A DNA stretch of 54,149 nucleotides from Acidobacteriota bacterium (lineage in GTDB: Bacteria; Acidobacteriota; Terriglobia; Bryobacterales; Bryobacteraceae): contig JANXMS010000055.1 of the NCBI GenBank assembly GCA_025354525.1, positions 1-54,149 of the forward strand, read 5' to 3'. The position numbers were made by a program, and so were the translations under genes. Below the pieces are notes generated by a model. It saw only the letters and a program-made list of their open reading frames with translations, did no database searches and was not told the origin of the DNA. Below are positions 9,093 through 17,328 of this stretch, piece after piece. Positions within the stretch are counted from its first letter, which is position 1. Each line of letters starts with the position of its first letter.

Positions 9093-9794
9093 CTAACCCT
9101 TAACTTCCACTTCGCTACGACGAATGGTGATCCGCAACTTTCCGGAGGTGGGTTGGCCGAAAAACTCGGCGGGTTTGAAGCGCATGAAGAGCAGGTTATT
9201 TTCGATGTTGCGGCGGAGGTTTAGATCTTGAAGAAGGACGGTTTCCGAATCCGGGATGGAATAGTCGACCATGCGGCCTTGGTCGTCCAGGATGAGATCG
9301 AGCGTGACGTGGTCAGTGCGTAGGCCGAAGGGACCCATATCGCTAAATTCGGCGCTTTGGTACCAGGACGGCGGGGGGTCATCGTTTGCGAGCACGGGCG
9401 GAGCCAGGGTGGGCAAGAGCACGGCGAACAGGACGAACGCTGTGGCTAATCCGCCGCACATCGGGAGCGCCATGGGCCGCCAGATATTGGTATTCCAAAG
9501 GTAGAGACGATCTCTCCAGCGGAGCCGAGCGGCGCGATGGGCGTACTGTTTCGAAGCGGCAATGCGGAGCGAAATGGCGAGATTGACCGGCACGGCGCGC
9601 TGCGGGAGGGCATGGACACCGCGGCGGAGGTGCGCCGTTTCATCAAGGTGGGCCGTACAGGCAGCGCAGGTGCTGAGATGGCGAGCGAACTGTCGCGCAT
9701 TCGCTTCGGTGCACGTCCGATCAAGGTATTCGGTCGAGTGGGCTCGGGTCGCCTTACACTCTTGTTGGATTTCGTTGGGATTGCTGTTTTTCAT
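9093..9794 (-). CDS. Anti-sigma factor with zinc-finger domain, TM segment and TonB-C-like periplasmic tail
   Basis: 233 residues. The cytoplasmic part has HLSTCAACTAHL (about residues 39-50), the HxxxCxxC zinc-finger anti-sigma motif that holds an ECF sigma factor inactive. One membrane segment lies around residues 110-130 (MCGGLATAFVLFAVLLPTL). The periplasmic C-terminus (LDDQGRMVDYSIPD ... MRFKPAEFFGQP ... LRITI) resembles the TonB C-terminal domain or energy-transducer repeat rather than a usual sensor domain. The gene overlaps the upstream sigma gene by 4 bp (ATGA), the standard sigma/anti-sigma pairing. The partner is therefore very likely the adjacent ECF protein; the signal sensed is unknown. 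Confidence 0.8.
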   Translation of the reverse strand: MKNSNPNEIQQECKATRAHSTEYLDRTCTEANARQFARHLSTCAACTAHLDETAHLRRGVHALPQRAVPVNLAISLRIAASKQYAHRAARLRWRDRLYLWNTNIWRPMALPMCGGLATAFVLFAVLLPTLAPPVLANDDPPPSWYQSAEFSDMGPFGLRTDHVTLDLILDDQGRMVDYSIPDSETVLLQDLNLRRNIENNLLFMRFKPAEFFGQPTSGKLRITIRRSEVEVKG

Positions 9795-10477
9795 TTCACA
9801 GTCTCCTGCATCCAGCCCAAGTTACTCTGCGTGGAGCGATGTTCGGCTTGGCCAAGGAGGACGCGGCGGAGGGCATCGCGCCCTCGTAAAATGCGTGACT
9901 TGACGGTGCCGAGGGAGACTTGCATGACCTCGGCAATTTCTTCGTAGCTTAGTTCTTCGAGGTCCCGGAGGACCACGGCGGCGCGGAAGTCGGGGTTGAT
10001 ATTGCGTAGCCCGGCTTCGATGAGTTGGTGGCGTTCTTCGTTGAGCGCGAGTTCGTAGGGGTCGCGAGCGGGGTCAGCGATGGACTCGATCCAACTGCGA
10101 GAGCCCTCTGCCTCATTTTCAAGCTCTACTTCCTGCTTCCGATGGCGGCTAAACCAACGGCGATGATTGTAGGCCTCGTTTAGGGCGATGCGGTAGACCC
10201 AAGTCTTTAGGCTGCTCTGCCCTCGAAAGGCTTCGATATTCCGGAAGACCTTGAGAAACACTTCCTGAACCGCGTCCGAGGCATCGGCGGGGTCGGCAAG
10301 CAATCGATAGACAAGGTTATAAACCGGCTGCTGAAACCGGGCGAGGAGCACTTCGTAAGCGTTCTCGTGGTTGGCTTTCAGCTCAGCGATGAGCCGGGAA
10401 TCTTCTTCGTAAGAGTCGGCTGGCCGCGCCGGAAGCGCCGCTTCTTCGTAGCCGAACCCGATGATGGAGTCTGCCAT
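9791..10477 (-). CDS. ECF RNA polymerase sigma factor (RpoE-like)
   Basis: 228 residues from the ATG at 10477, preferred because AAAGGA lies just upstream. An ATG at 10528 would add 17 residues with a poorer ribosome site. Sigma region 2: VYNLVYRLLADPADASDAVQEVFLKVF, with the DA.Q.VFLK signature and SSLKTWVYRIALN. Region 4: LRDLEELSYEEIAEVMQVSLGTVKSRILRGR, the -35-binding helix-turn-helix. It directs RNA polymerase to a stress or envelope regulon and is probably controlled by the overlapping anti-sigma gene. The acidic linker between regions 2 and 4 (VELENEAEG) is normal for RpoE-type proteins. Confidence 0.92.
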   Translation of the reverse strand: MADSIIGFGYEEAALPARPADSYEEDSRLIAELKANHENAYEVLLARFQQPVYNLVYRLLADPADASDAVQEVFLKVFRNIEAFRGQSSLKTWVYRIALNEAYNHRRWFSRHRKQEVELENEAEGSRSWIESIADPARDPYELALNEERHQLIEAGLRNINPDFRAAVVLRDLEELSYEEIAEVMQVSLGTVKSRILRGRDALRRVLLGQAEHRSTQSNLGWMQETVK

Positions 10478-10550
10478 AACCGATGTCCTTTCCCTGAATC
10501 CCAAGTCTACTGCAATATTTGACGCCATGATTGCGGAAAAGTTCCCGTTC

Positions 10551-12017
10551 CTATTCCACGCGATAGTTCGGGGCTTCCTTTGTGATGATTACATCGTGAA
10601 CGTGGCTTTCGCGCAAGCCGGCCGAGGAGATGCGCAGGAATTTAGCTCGCTCTTGCAGTTCGGGAATGGTGGCGCAACCGGTATAGCCCATGCCGCTGCG
10701 GAGACCGCCAACGAGTTGGAAGACCAGTTCGGCGATGGGGCCTTTGTGAGGGACGCGGCCTTCGATGCCTTCCGGGACCATTTTGTCGCTACGGGCCTGG
10801 CCGTAGCGGTCGGCTGTTGACCCTTCGCTCATGGCACCGAGCGAACCCATGCCGCGGTAGGTTTTGAAGCTACGGCCTTGAAATAGAATCGTCTCGCCGG
10901 GGCTCTCGTCGGTGCCGGCGAGGAGACTGCCGATCATGACGCAGTCCGCGCCGGCGGCGATGGCTTTGGTGACGTCGCCGGAGTACTTGATGCCGCCGTC
11001 GGAGATGAGCGGGACGCCTGCGTCGCGAGTGGCTTTGGCACATTCGGCGATGGCCGTGATCTGCGGGACGCCCGCGCCGGAGACGACGCGGGTGGTGCAG
11101 ATGGAACCGGGGCCGATGCCGACCTTGATCCCGTCGGCACCGAGGCGGATGAGGTCCCGCGCTCCTTCGAAGGTGGCGACGTTGCCGGCGAGGAGATCGA
11201 CTTCGGGGAAAGCGTTTTTGACGGCCTTGACGGCGTCCATGACGCCCTGGTGGTGGCCGTGGGCGGAGTCGATGGCGATGACGTCGACTTTGCGGCGGAC
11301 AAGTTCTTGGGCGCGTTCGAGGAAATCGCCGGTGCAGCCGATGGCGGCGCCGACGCGAAGACGGCCTTGGGAATCTTTGGCGGCGTTCGGGTATTTCAAC
11401 TTCTTCTGAATGTCTTTGACGGTGATGAGCCCTTTGAGCGTGTAGTGGTCATCGACGACGAGAAGTTTTTCGACGCGGTGTTTGTGGAGGATGCTTTCGG
11501 CATCTTCGAGGGTGGTGCCGACGGGGACGGTGATGAGGCGGTCGCGCCCCTGGGTCATGCGGGAGGAGACGGGGAGATGGAAGTTCGTTTCAAAGCGAAG
11601 GTCGCGGTTCGTGAGAATGCCGACAAGGTGGCCTTCGACGGTGGTGACGGGGACGCCGGAGATGCGGAACTGCTTCATGAGTTCGAGGGCGTCCGTGATG
11701 GGCTGGTCGGGGCGGATGGTGACGGGGTCGACGATCATGCCGCTTTCGGAGCGCTTGACCCGGTCGACTTCTTCGACTTGCCGTTCGAGGGTCATGTTGC
11801 GGTGGATGATGCCGATGCCGCCTTGCTGGGCGAGGGCGATGGCGAGGTGGGCCTCGGTGACAGTATCCATGGCTGCGCTGACGATGGGGATTTGCAGCGG
11901 GATGCGGCGGGTGAGCATGGTCCGGGTGTCGGCCTGCCCCGGCAGAACGGTGCTGTGGGCGGGCTGCAGAAGAACGTCGTCGAAGGTTAAGCCTTCCTGA
12001 ATCTGATCGGGAATCAT
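10551..12017 (-). CDS. guaB: Inosine-5'-monophosphate dehydrogenase
   Basis: 488 residues, the normal bacterial length. It oxidises IMP to XMP with NAD+, the first committed step of GMP synthesis. Seen: the N-terminal [10 protein letters not shown], two CBS domains inserted at ~95-210 ([16 protein letters not shown] and [16 protein letters not shown]), [13 protein letters not shown], and the catalytic loop GPGSICTTR with Cys307. The C-terminal [13 protein letters not shown] and [10 protein letters not shown] match the flap region. Divergent from efp with a 35-bp gap, so the two genes must share a very compact promoter region. Confidence 0.97.
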   Translation of the reverse strand: MIPDQIQEGLTFDDVLLQPAHSTVLPGQADTRTMLTRRIPLQIPIVSAAMDTVTEAHLAIALAQQGGIGIIHRNMTLERQVEEVDRVKRSESGMIVDPVTIRPDQPITDALELMKQFRISGVPVTTVEGHLVGILTNRDLRFETNFHLPVSSRMTQGRDRLITVPVGTTLEDAESILHKHRVEKLLVVDDHYTLKGLITVKDIQKKLKYPNAAKDSQGRLRVGAAIGCTGDFLERAQELVRRKVDVIAIDSAHGHHQGVMDAVKAVKNAFPEVDLLAGNVATFEGARDLIRLGADGIKVGIGPGSICTTRVVSGAGVPQITAIAECAKATRDAGVPLISDGGIKYSGDVTKAIAAGADCVMIGSLLAGTDESPGETILFQGRSFKTYRGMGSLGAMSEGSTADRYGQARSDKMVPEGIEGRVPHKGPIAELVFQLVGGLRSGMGYTGCATIPELQERAKFLRISSAGLRESHVHDVIITKEAPNYRVE

Positions 12018-12052
12018 GTAACCATCCAGGATAGCTGGTAAACTGGCATTTT

Positions 12053-12610
12053 ATGTTAGCAGCTACCCAATTGCGCCTTGGAATGGTGGTGAAGTTCAAC
12101 AACGAACTGCACACGGTCTTCAGCATGGTGCACCGTACGCCCGGAAACTTGCGCGGATTTGTGCAGGTAAAAATGCGCAATCTGCGAACGGGGTCCCAGA
12201 TTGAACACCGATTTGCGTCGGAAGACAAGGTCGAAAAAATTGCCCTCGATGAGCAGGAGATGGAATATCTCTATGAAGATGGTGGTCTGTACTACTTCAT
12301 GAATATCGAGAACTACGAGCAGATCGGATTTTCGTCGGATGTTCTTGGCGATGCGGTGAAGTACCTGATCCCGAATTTGAAGATCACGATTGAGTTTTAC
12401 GAAGGGCGAGCGGTCGGGGTAGAATTGCCGGCGTCGGTGCCGATGAAGATTCTTGAGGTGGAACCGGGGTTGAAAGGTGCGACCGTATCGAACGTCGGCA
12501 AGCCAGCGAAGATGGAGACGGGACTGATTGTTCAGGTGCCGGCGTTTATCAACGAAGGCGAAATGATTATGGTTTCAACGGTCGACGGCTCGTATCAACA
12601 GCGCGCTTAA
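12053..12610 (+). CDS. efp: Elongation factor P with an asparagine at the loop tip
   Basis: 185 residues with the three-barrel EF-P fold: KOW-like N-terminal domain, a central OB domain (ITIEFYEGRAVGVELPASV) and a C-terminal OB domain ending GEMIMVSTVDGSYQQRA. EF-P relieves ribosome stalling at polyproline. In most bacteria the loop tip after PG is Lys or Arg, which is modified; here the loop reads HRTPGNLRG, so the tip is Asn32 with Arg34 two residues on. No EpmA/EpmB/EarP/YmfI gene is visible in the window. The 3' end is the left half of a junction duplicated 4.87 kb downstream. Identity is certain; its modification state is open. Confidence 0.95.
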   Translation: MLAATQLRLGMVVKFNNELHTVFSMVHRTPGNLRGFVQVKMRNLRTGSQIEHRFASEDKVEKIALDEQEMEYLYEDGGLYYFMNIENYEQIGFSSDVLGDAVKYLIPNLKITIEFYEGRAVGVELPASVPMKILEVEPGLKGATVSNVGKPAKMETGLIVQVPAFINEGEMIMVSTVDGSYQQRA

Positions 12611-12768
12611 AAGAGTTTGTTCTTTGTGCGGGAACACGGTACGGAGATCGATCAGCAGTTGGCCCTTTTCGACACGGGTGATTATCGGCGGCTCGCCTAG
12701 GCGTAGCCGCCGTTCCATTTCCGGTTGAGGGATGGCCAGCAGGTAGGTGGGCAGGGACTGGTCCGGGG
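12566..12768. repeat. Left copy of efp/selA junction direct repeat (203 bp)
   Basis: Aligns without gaps to 17438-17640 at a constant offset of 4872 bp, with about 22 mismatches counted by eye (roughly 89% identity). It contains the last 15 codons of the intact efp on the plus strand and, on the minus strand, the last ~64 codons of a truncated selA copy whose stop (12577-12575) lies inside efp. The ancestral arrangement was therefore efp and selA convergent with 36 bp of overlapping 3' ends. The two copies bracket the accessory island. Confidence 0.9.
12575..12768 (-). pseudogene. selA 3'-end fragment
   Basis: The minus strand encodes PDQSLPTYLLAIPQPEM through LLSALLIRAVDR, nearly identical to the C-terminus of the complete SelA at 17447-18709 (differences near the end: HKEQTLLSALLIRAVDR against HEEPSLLSALQIGSVSR). 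The frame stays open upstream to 13042, but that part is unrelated to SelA, so the 155-codon frame is a fusion of island sequence to a selA tail and not a functional gene. It lacks the PLP-binding domain. Confidence 0.88.
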
Positions 12769-12782
12769 CATAGGCGTTAAAA
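12768..12782 (+). repeat. Left 15-bp inverted repeat at island edge
   Basis: GCATAGGCGTTAAAA, the exact reverse complement of 17364-17378. With one mismatch and one gap the similarity runs about 8 bp further inward. It begins exactly where the left direct repeat loses homology, so it marks the inner edge of the island. No transposase is present between the two repeats. Confidence 0.75.
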
Positions 12783-13282
12783 CAAGCGCGTCGCCAGAGT
12801 GAACGCGGCCGCGAGCGATCCCGTCTCGGGCTCGCGGTTGATTGCAACTTCCCAGAACGCCGTTTCTCGGGAGCTAGCTGTGGAGTCAACATCGCACCAT
12901 CGGGCCACTGCAAGATGCCAATCATCGTGAAGGGGTCACTTTCAGTTGGGTGCCCTACTCCATTTTCGCGAGTCAGGACGACTATAGCAAGTCTTGACGT
13001 AACAGAGGGCAAATCCGCGACGTCTGAAGAGATCCGGAGCAATGTCGGGAGAGAGGAAGGGGGCTAGAGGCTCGGCGAGATCGACGACAAGCGCATGCAT
13101 TGACGGGGCCTTGAGCTGGGACAAACGTAGTTTGCAGTCCGCCCAATACGGGGCCGGTAGTTCGGGTTTCCAGAACGCCTCCATTAAGGCGGGTATCGCT
13201 CTAAAGGAGCCACCAACGGTGGAGGCGGCTGTCTCTGATAACGCGGGCTGCGATACCTGTAAGCTAGAAGAATACTTCTCGT
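12783..13282. other. 500-bp stretch without a recognisable gene
   Basis: Frames on the minus strand (12942-13184, 80 codons, and the island part of 12575-13042) and on the plus strand (13042-13329) are open but show no family motif and no convincing ribosome site. The two minus frames overlap and could be a decayed, frameshifted gene. The right end holds a palindrome just before the AAA gene (AGAAG at 13266-13270, AATA, CTTCT at 13275-13279) whose left arm may double as a ribosome site or operator. Confidence 0.4.
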
Positions 13283-14578
13283 ATGCGCCTCTCAGCTATT
13301 TTTTTCGAAAACTATCGCGCCTTCGCTGATGAAGCAAGGGTTGAGTTGCGTCCGCTTACGCTGCTTTTTGGGTACAACAGTGCGGGGAAGAGTTCTATTC
13401 TTCGTTTATTGCCAATATTGGCCGCCTCGAGCGGGCCTGGCCAATCCGGGCCAATAGCGTTGGATTCAATTGCAGCCAGAGGTTCGTCGTTCAAGGACCT
13501 CCTTTCCCGCCAGTCCTCCAGCCCCGAATTGAAAATTGGACTCTCCTGGACTTCGGAAACAACGTCCGCGTTCGAAATCAGCTACTCAATACGGGATCTC
13601 GCCGATCGTGAAGTTCAGGTCGTGGAGAAAGTCCATGTCAGCTTACCGTCGAGTGCCGAAGAGTCCATCACGGCATTATGGAGCGCCGCAACCGCGGATG
13701 CATCTAGCAGCACCCGCGACTACGAATTTCGGATCGGGGCCGCCGCAGTAGGCACGTTTCCGGTGACATTTTCCGGTCTTTGCTTTCAGGTGCCGACAGG
13801 ACAGTCATTCACCGACATCACCAACCGCGCCGTCGCCCCGATCCGCGATTTGAGTGAGCGCGTCCATTGGCTGAACTCGCTTCGGTCAGTTCCTGCGCGA
13901 TCCGGTCGGTTCGGAGTTCGCCCTCGTCACATGAGCGCAGATGGGTCCAACGCTGGTGCCTACTTAGCACACGACAGTCTTGGTTCTCGTGAACTACTTC
14001 AAGAGACATCAATGTGGTTCGAGCGCATCACGGGTCGCCGACTGGATATTCTCCGCTACTCAGCAGGTGGAGAACAACAGTACTCGGTTGTGGTTAATCC
14101 CCCAGGCGCGTCCCCAGGGATAGAGATTCCCATCGTTGATACAGGTGAGGGCATGGCCCAAGTGCTGCCCGTAGTTGTTTTGGGGTGCCTCGCACGCCTC
14201 GGCTATCTCCCGAACGACTCAATCCTTGCTATTGAACACCCCGAATTGCATCTCCACCCGATGGCTCACGCCGAACTTGCGGCGCTTTTCTGTAAAGTCG
14301 CAACAACGACTCCGCGCCCAACGGTAGTAATCGAGACTCATTCCGAAAATTTCTTACTGAGAGTGCAGATTGCGATCGCCCGAGGCGAAATTTCCAAAGA
14401 GGACGTAATTATTCATTGGATTCGCGCTTCGGATGACGGTCTCAGCGTTATAGATACTATTACCTTTGATGATTCGGCACGTCCCCAGGGTTCCAGTTGG
14501 CCGCCAGGGGTGTTCCGTGAAGACACCGAATTGGCTAGAACACTGATCGAACTACGAAGGCAACGCACGCACGAATGA
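13283..14578 (+). CDS. AAA-type ATPase with DUF3696-like C-terminus (OLD/SMC-related)
   Basis: 431 residues. Walker A at residues 30-37 (GYNSAGKS) follows the short N-terminal strand typical of RecF/OLD-like ATPases (FENYRAFADEARVELRPLTLLF). A signature-like VDTGEGMAQVLPVVV is at ~285-299, Walker B ILAIEHPELHLHP at ~314-326, and the switch His in VIETHSENFLLR at ~349-360. The end (IIHWIRASDDGLSVIDTI ... SWPPGVFREDTELARTL) matches the DUF3696 pattern in which a WP.G.F motif closes the domain. It overlaps the next gene by 4 bp (ATGA), so the two are translationally coupled. Such ATPases power anti-phage and abortive-infection systems (OLD, Gabija, AbiL, Septu); defence is inferred from family and context. 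Confidence 0.85.
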   Translation: MRLSAIFFENYRAFADEARVELRPLTLLFGYNSAGKSSILRLLPILAASSGPGQSGPIALDSIAARGSSFKDLLSRQSSSPELKIGLSWTSETTSAFEISYSIRDLADREVQVVEKVHVSLPSSAEESITALWSAATADASSSTRDYEFRIGAAAVGTFPVTFSGLCFQVPTGQSFTDITNRAVAPIRDLSERVHWLNSLRSVPARSGRFGVRPRHMSADGSNAGAYLAHDSLGSRELLQETSMWFERITGRRLDILRYSAGGEQQYSVVVNPPGASPGIEIPIVDTGEGMAQVLPVVVLGCLARLGYLPNDSILAIEHPELHLHPMAHAELAALFCKVATTTPRPTVVIETHSENFLLRVQIAIARGEISKEDVIIHWIRASDDGLSVIDTITFDDSARPQGSSWPPGVFREDTELARTLIELRRQRTHE

Positions 14579-15390
14579 CAATCACGCTCGCGTCCGAGGC
14601 ATTCGCTCCGCCGGTGGACCACACGCTCATAATCGCGATATTCCGCTACGCGGTGGACGGTCGCCACCGGGTATTGGCTGAACTTGGAAATACGCAGGTT
14701 TTGGCATGGATGGAGATGCAATCTCTAAACGTACGGGAAGAGATATGCTTTGCTGTCGATTGGAGCGCCGAGGCAGAAGCACTAGAACCTTCTGCCACCC
14801 GAGTGACTCTAGGAAACTATCAACAGAATATCTGGACCACGATACCCCTGCAGATTCGAATTGACGAGGCACGGGTATTCCTTGAAACATCTTTTTCCAT
14901 CGTTTTGGAAGACGCTATTTCTGACAAAGCGTTCCTTTTCAGGATGCTGACGGAGGGAGAACGCGATTTTATTTCAAGGCAGATCACTAGCGGTTTTCTT
15001 CGTATCGACCACGGAGGGGGCTTGCCGAATATGCGAAGACAGGTGACCGATCGCACGGCAGACCCGTCGAGCCGCTACCGGACGTGGGTGCTATTTGACA
15101 GTGACGCCCTGCGGCCGGGATCCCCTAGCAAGGAATCCGAACTGTTGCGAGAAGCTTGCGAGAACATCCCGCATCATCAACTGCAGCGCAGATTCATCGA
15201 AAGTTACTTACCGGCCCAGGCGCTGCGAGCGTGGGCCACGACCGGAGGCACCAGCGACACCCGCCGGGTACGGTTCGAACGACTCGAAGCATTCTTTCGG
15301 ATGGAGCCAGTTCAGCGGCATCATTTCAACATGAAGGATGGCTTCTCCAGCGATGCGAAGCGCACCGGTGAATCTGCCGGAGACCTTTAG
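14575..15390 (+). CDS. TOPRIM-like protein (OLD/RloB type), probably frameshifted at its 3' end
   Basis: 271 residues to the TAG at 15388. Centre: IVLEDAISDKAFLFRML (residues 109-125) has the TOPRIM Glu plus the 'E..sD..fl' pattern; LRIDHGGGLPNMRRQ (~142-156) matches the glycine-rich strand of OLD/RloB TOPRIM domains; WVLFDSDAL (171-179) supplies the DxD metal site. This predicts a metal-dependent nuclease acting with the upstream AAA protein, like a split OLD nuclease. The N-terminal ~100 residues are unrecognised. Reading continues in the -1 frame for ~55 codons up to 3 bp before the next gene, so this stop is probably produced by a frameshift. TOPRIM assignment is by motif only. Confidence 0.7.
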   Translation: MTITLASEAFAPPVDHTLIIAIFRYAVDGRHRVLAELGNTQVLAWMEMQSLNVREEICFAVDWSAEAEALEPSATRVTLGNYQQNIWTTIPLQIRIDEARVFLETSFSIVLEDAISDKAFLFRMLTEGERDFISRQITSGFLRIDHGGGLPNMRRQVTDRTADPSSRYRTWVLFDSDALRPGSPSKESELLREACENIPHHQLQRRFIESYLPAQALRAWATTGGTSDTRRVRFERLEAFFRMEPVQRHHFNMKDGFSSDAKRTGESAGDL

Positions 15391-15554
15391 ATGACGTCAA
15401 CCAAAACGATCAAGCAACCCTTGCAAACGGTTTATCGAGGAAAATCCAAGACTTATTCGAGGGTGAATACGTAACTGAGCGGGATCTGCGCGCAGATGCG
15501 GGCTGGAGCGAATTGAGGCCGGTGATTACTAGACTGCTGGCAGAGTTGAGGTAG
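15387..15554 (+). other. -1 frame continuation of the TOPRIM gene
   Basis: Immediately after GGAGACCTTTAG the -1 frame reads LDDVNQNDQATLANGLSRK and on through FEGEYVTERDLRADAGWSE to RLLAELR and a TAG at 15552-15554. It has protein-like composition and no start codon of its own. If joined at CTT/TTA, the product grows to ~326 residues and the gap to the DUF262 start shrinks from 167 bp to 3 bp, matching the tight spacing of this operon. It could be a point deletion, a sequencing error or programmed slippage; sequence alone cannot decide. Confidence 0.65.
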
Positions 15555-15557
15555 ACA

Positions 15558-17183
15558 ATGCCGGGACCTGCGCAAACATCAGAACCAATAATCCAGTATC
15601 TTTATCAGCTCATCGACGCCATCGCGGAAGGCAGATTGCTTATTCCACGCTTCCAGCGACCGCTCGTATGGGAGTGGGCCCGTCAAAGTGAGCTCCTTCG
15701 AAGCGTCAAAGATGGCATTCCAATGGGGGCCATAATGATCTGGCGCACTTCTAAGGCGTCGATAGAATGGCAGCGACAGCTAGCGGGTCACCAGTTGCCT
15801 CAACCGGACACGAAGTTTCCAAGGGAATACCTGCTCGACGGTCTTCAACGCCTGAGCACTCTCTTTGCGGCGCTTCGTGGTCTAGGAACGATTAACGATG
15901 ATGCTGATGAAGATATCGGTGCGATCGGATACGACCTTGAAGGTGGGTCGTTCGTGAGAATGGCTGTTCAGGGAAACCAGCCTTCAGTCGTTCCTCTCAA
16001 CGTTTTACCGAATAGTGTGGTTCTCTTGAGATTCCAGCGCGGGTTGAAGGGCCCCAAAGCCGACACATGGGTCGACCGTTGCGATGAACTCGCTAAATCA
16101 TTTCGCGAGTATAAAGTTCCTGTAATTCCAATAGTTAGCGACGATTTTGATGTCGGAGCTCGTACCTTTAATTTGATTAACAGCCAAGGCGTCAAGATGG
16201 GTGAGGCTGATATGATTCACGCCTTGACGTGGTCACCGGACTTCGAACTCCGCGACCGTTTGGAGTCGTTGCGGAGCGAAATTTTGCAGCCGCTTGGTTG
16301 GGGAGAGGTCGAATTTGACACCGTGATCAAAGTGGTCAAAGCCGACGCCAACCTGGATCTATATGGTGAATCGGCCGAAAAAGTCAGCGCCGTATTGAAG
16401 GCAGACCCCACAGTCCTGGAACGGGCATTCCAGCGCCTGGCCCGGGTAGCAAATCTTCTTCGAGAGGCGTGCGGAATTCTCGATTGGGAGCTCGTGCCCT
16501 ATGAGCTTCAGGCCGTTCTGCTCGCCAGTAAGCTGTCTGAGGATCCGACTGCAGATCTTCGTAAACTACTCTCGGACTGGTTTTGGGTTACCACATACGG
16601 AGAGTTGTTTGCCGGACTGAGTGGGTACCGCTTGGGGGTCGTTGTGAAGGCTGTCCAGTCACTTGTTCCAGACGGTAAGTTGGTTTGGCCTGGACCGTCC
16701 TCCTTTAGGATTCGACCGTTGCCCGCAAACTCGGACTTTCGAGCCGTTCGCATAAAGGCGCTCGCATTACAGCTTGCAAGGCGGCAAGTTATTCACCCGC
16801 AAGCAGGAGGGGACGCCTTCCGTGTTCTCGCAGATCATAAGCGCAGCGCGATGAGCCAGCTGATTCCGAGGCGACTTTTGACAAAGACGAATTTTTCGAG
16901 TCCAGCTAACAGATTCCTGTGTCCTCCAAACGAAATAGTAGCCCTTCGCGCGCAAGTGCTAAATTGCACAATGTCAGCAGAAAGCGCTGCGGCCCACCTG
17001 ATACCAGCGGAGGCGATCGTGGCAGCATCTCAGGGCCACTGGGATGGCTTTGTCGCGGCTCGCTTGGAGGCGATGGCAAACATTGAGAACTCATTTGTGG
17101 ACGAAGTCTTAGCGAGGAATCCTAGTCTACGTTTAGTCGGACCACCGGAAGGGGAAGGACTATTCGGGTCGAGTTTGACTTAG
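15558..17183 (+). CDS. DUF262 (GmrSD/ParB-like nuclease fold) protein
   Basis: 541 residues. N-terminal DUF262 motifs: IPRFQRPLVWEW at 29-40 and YLLDGLQRLSTLFAAL at 91-106 (the family consensus is DGQQRLxTL, so one Gln is Leu here), then FNLINSQGVKMGEADMI at ~205-221. DUF262 domains bind or hydrolyse NTP and act in type IV restriction (GmrS) and other anti-phage systems. The C-terminal half has SPANRFLCPPNEI and AAHLIPAEAI, which resemble the tail of DUF262 proteins, but I see no intact HNH (DUF1524) motif. Last gene of the cassette, 3 bp after the extended TOPRIM frame. Confidence 0.85.
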   Translation: MPGPAQTSEPIIQYLYQLIDAIAEGRLLIPRFQRPLVWEWARQSELLRSVKDGIPMGAIMIWRTSKASIEWQRQLAGHQLPQPDTKFPREYLLDGLQRLSTLFAALRGLGTINDDADEDIGAIGYDLEGGSFVRMAVQGNQPSVVPLNVLPNSVVLLRFQRGLKGPKADTWVDRCDELAKSFREYKVPVIPIVSDDFDVGARTFNLINSQGVKMGEADMIHALTWSPDFELRDRLESLRSEILQPLGWGEVEFDTVIKVVKADANLDLYGESAEKVSAVLKADPTVLERAFQRLARVANLLREACGILDWELVPYELQAVLLASKLSEDPTADLRKLLSDWFWVTTYGELFAGLSGYRLGVVVKAVQSLVPDGKLVWPGPSSFRIRPLPANSDFRAVRIKALALQLARRQVIHPQAGGDAFRVLADHKRSAMSQLIPRRLLTKTNFSSPANRFLCPPNEIVALRAQVLNCTMSAESAAAHLIPAEAIVAASQGHWDGFVAARLEAMANIENSFVDEVLARNPSLRLVGPPEGEGLFGSSLT

Positions 17184-17328
17184 GGGAGGAGTTTATTCGA
17201 CCCATCCTGGCTGCAGGCACCGCTTTGTGCTCCGGATGAGCTTCCAATGTCCTCTGTTCCAGCAAAGATCGTAGTTGGCTCGAAGTCCCGTTCTGGGAAG
17301 TTGCAACAAAGCGTGGATTCGAGACTGA

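Noticed and set aside
12575-13042. 155-codon minus-strand frame as a real gene
   Set aside because: Its last third is a selA tail and its first part is unrelated; it is a chance fusion at the island edge.
15391-15474. 27-codon ATG frame between the TOPRIM and DUF262 genes
   Set aside because: The -1 frame through the same bases is longer, protein-like and reaches the DUF262 start; the ATG frame has no ribosome site.
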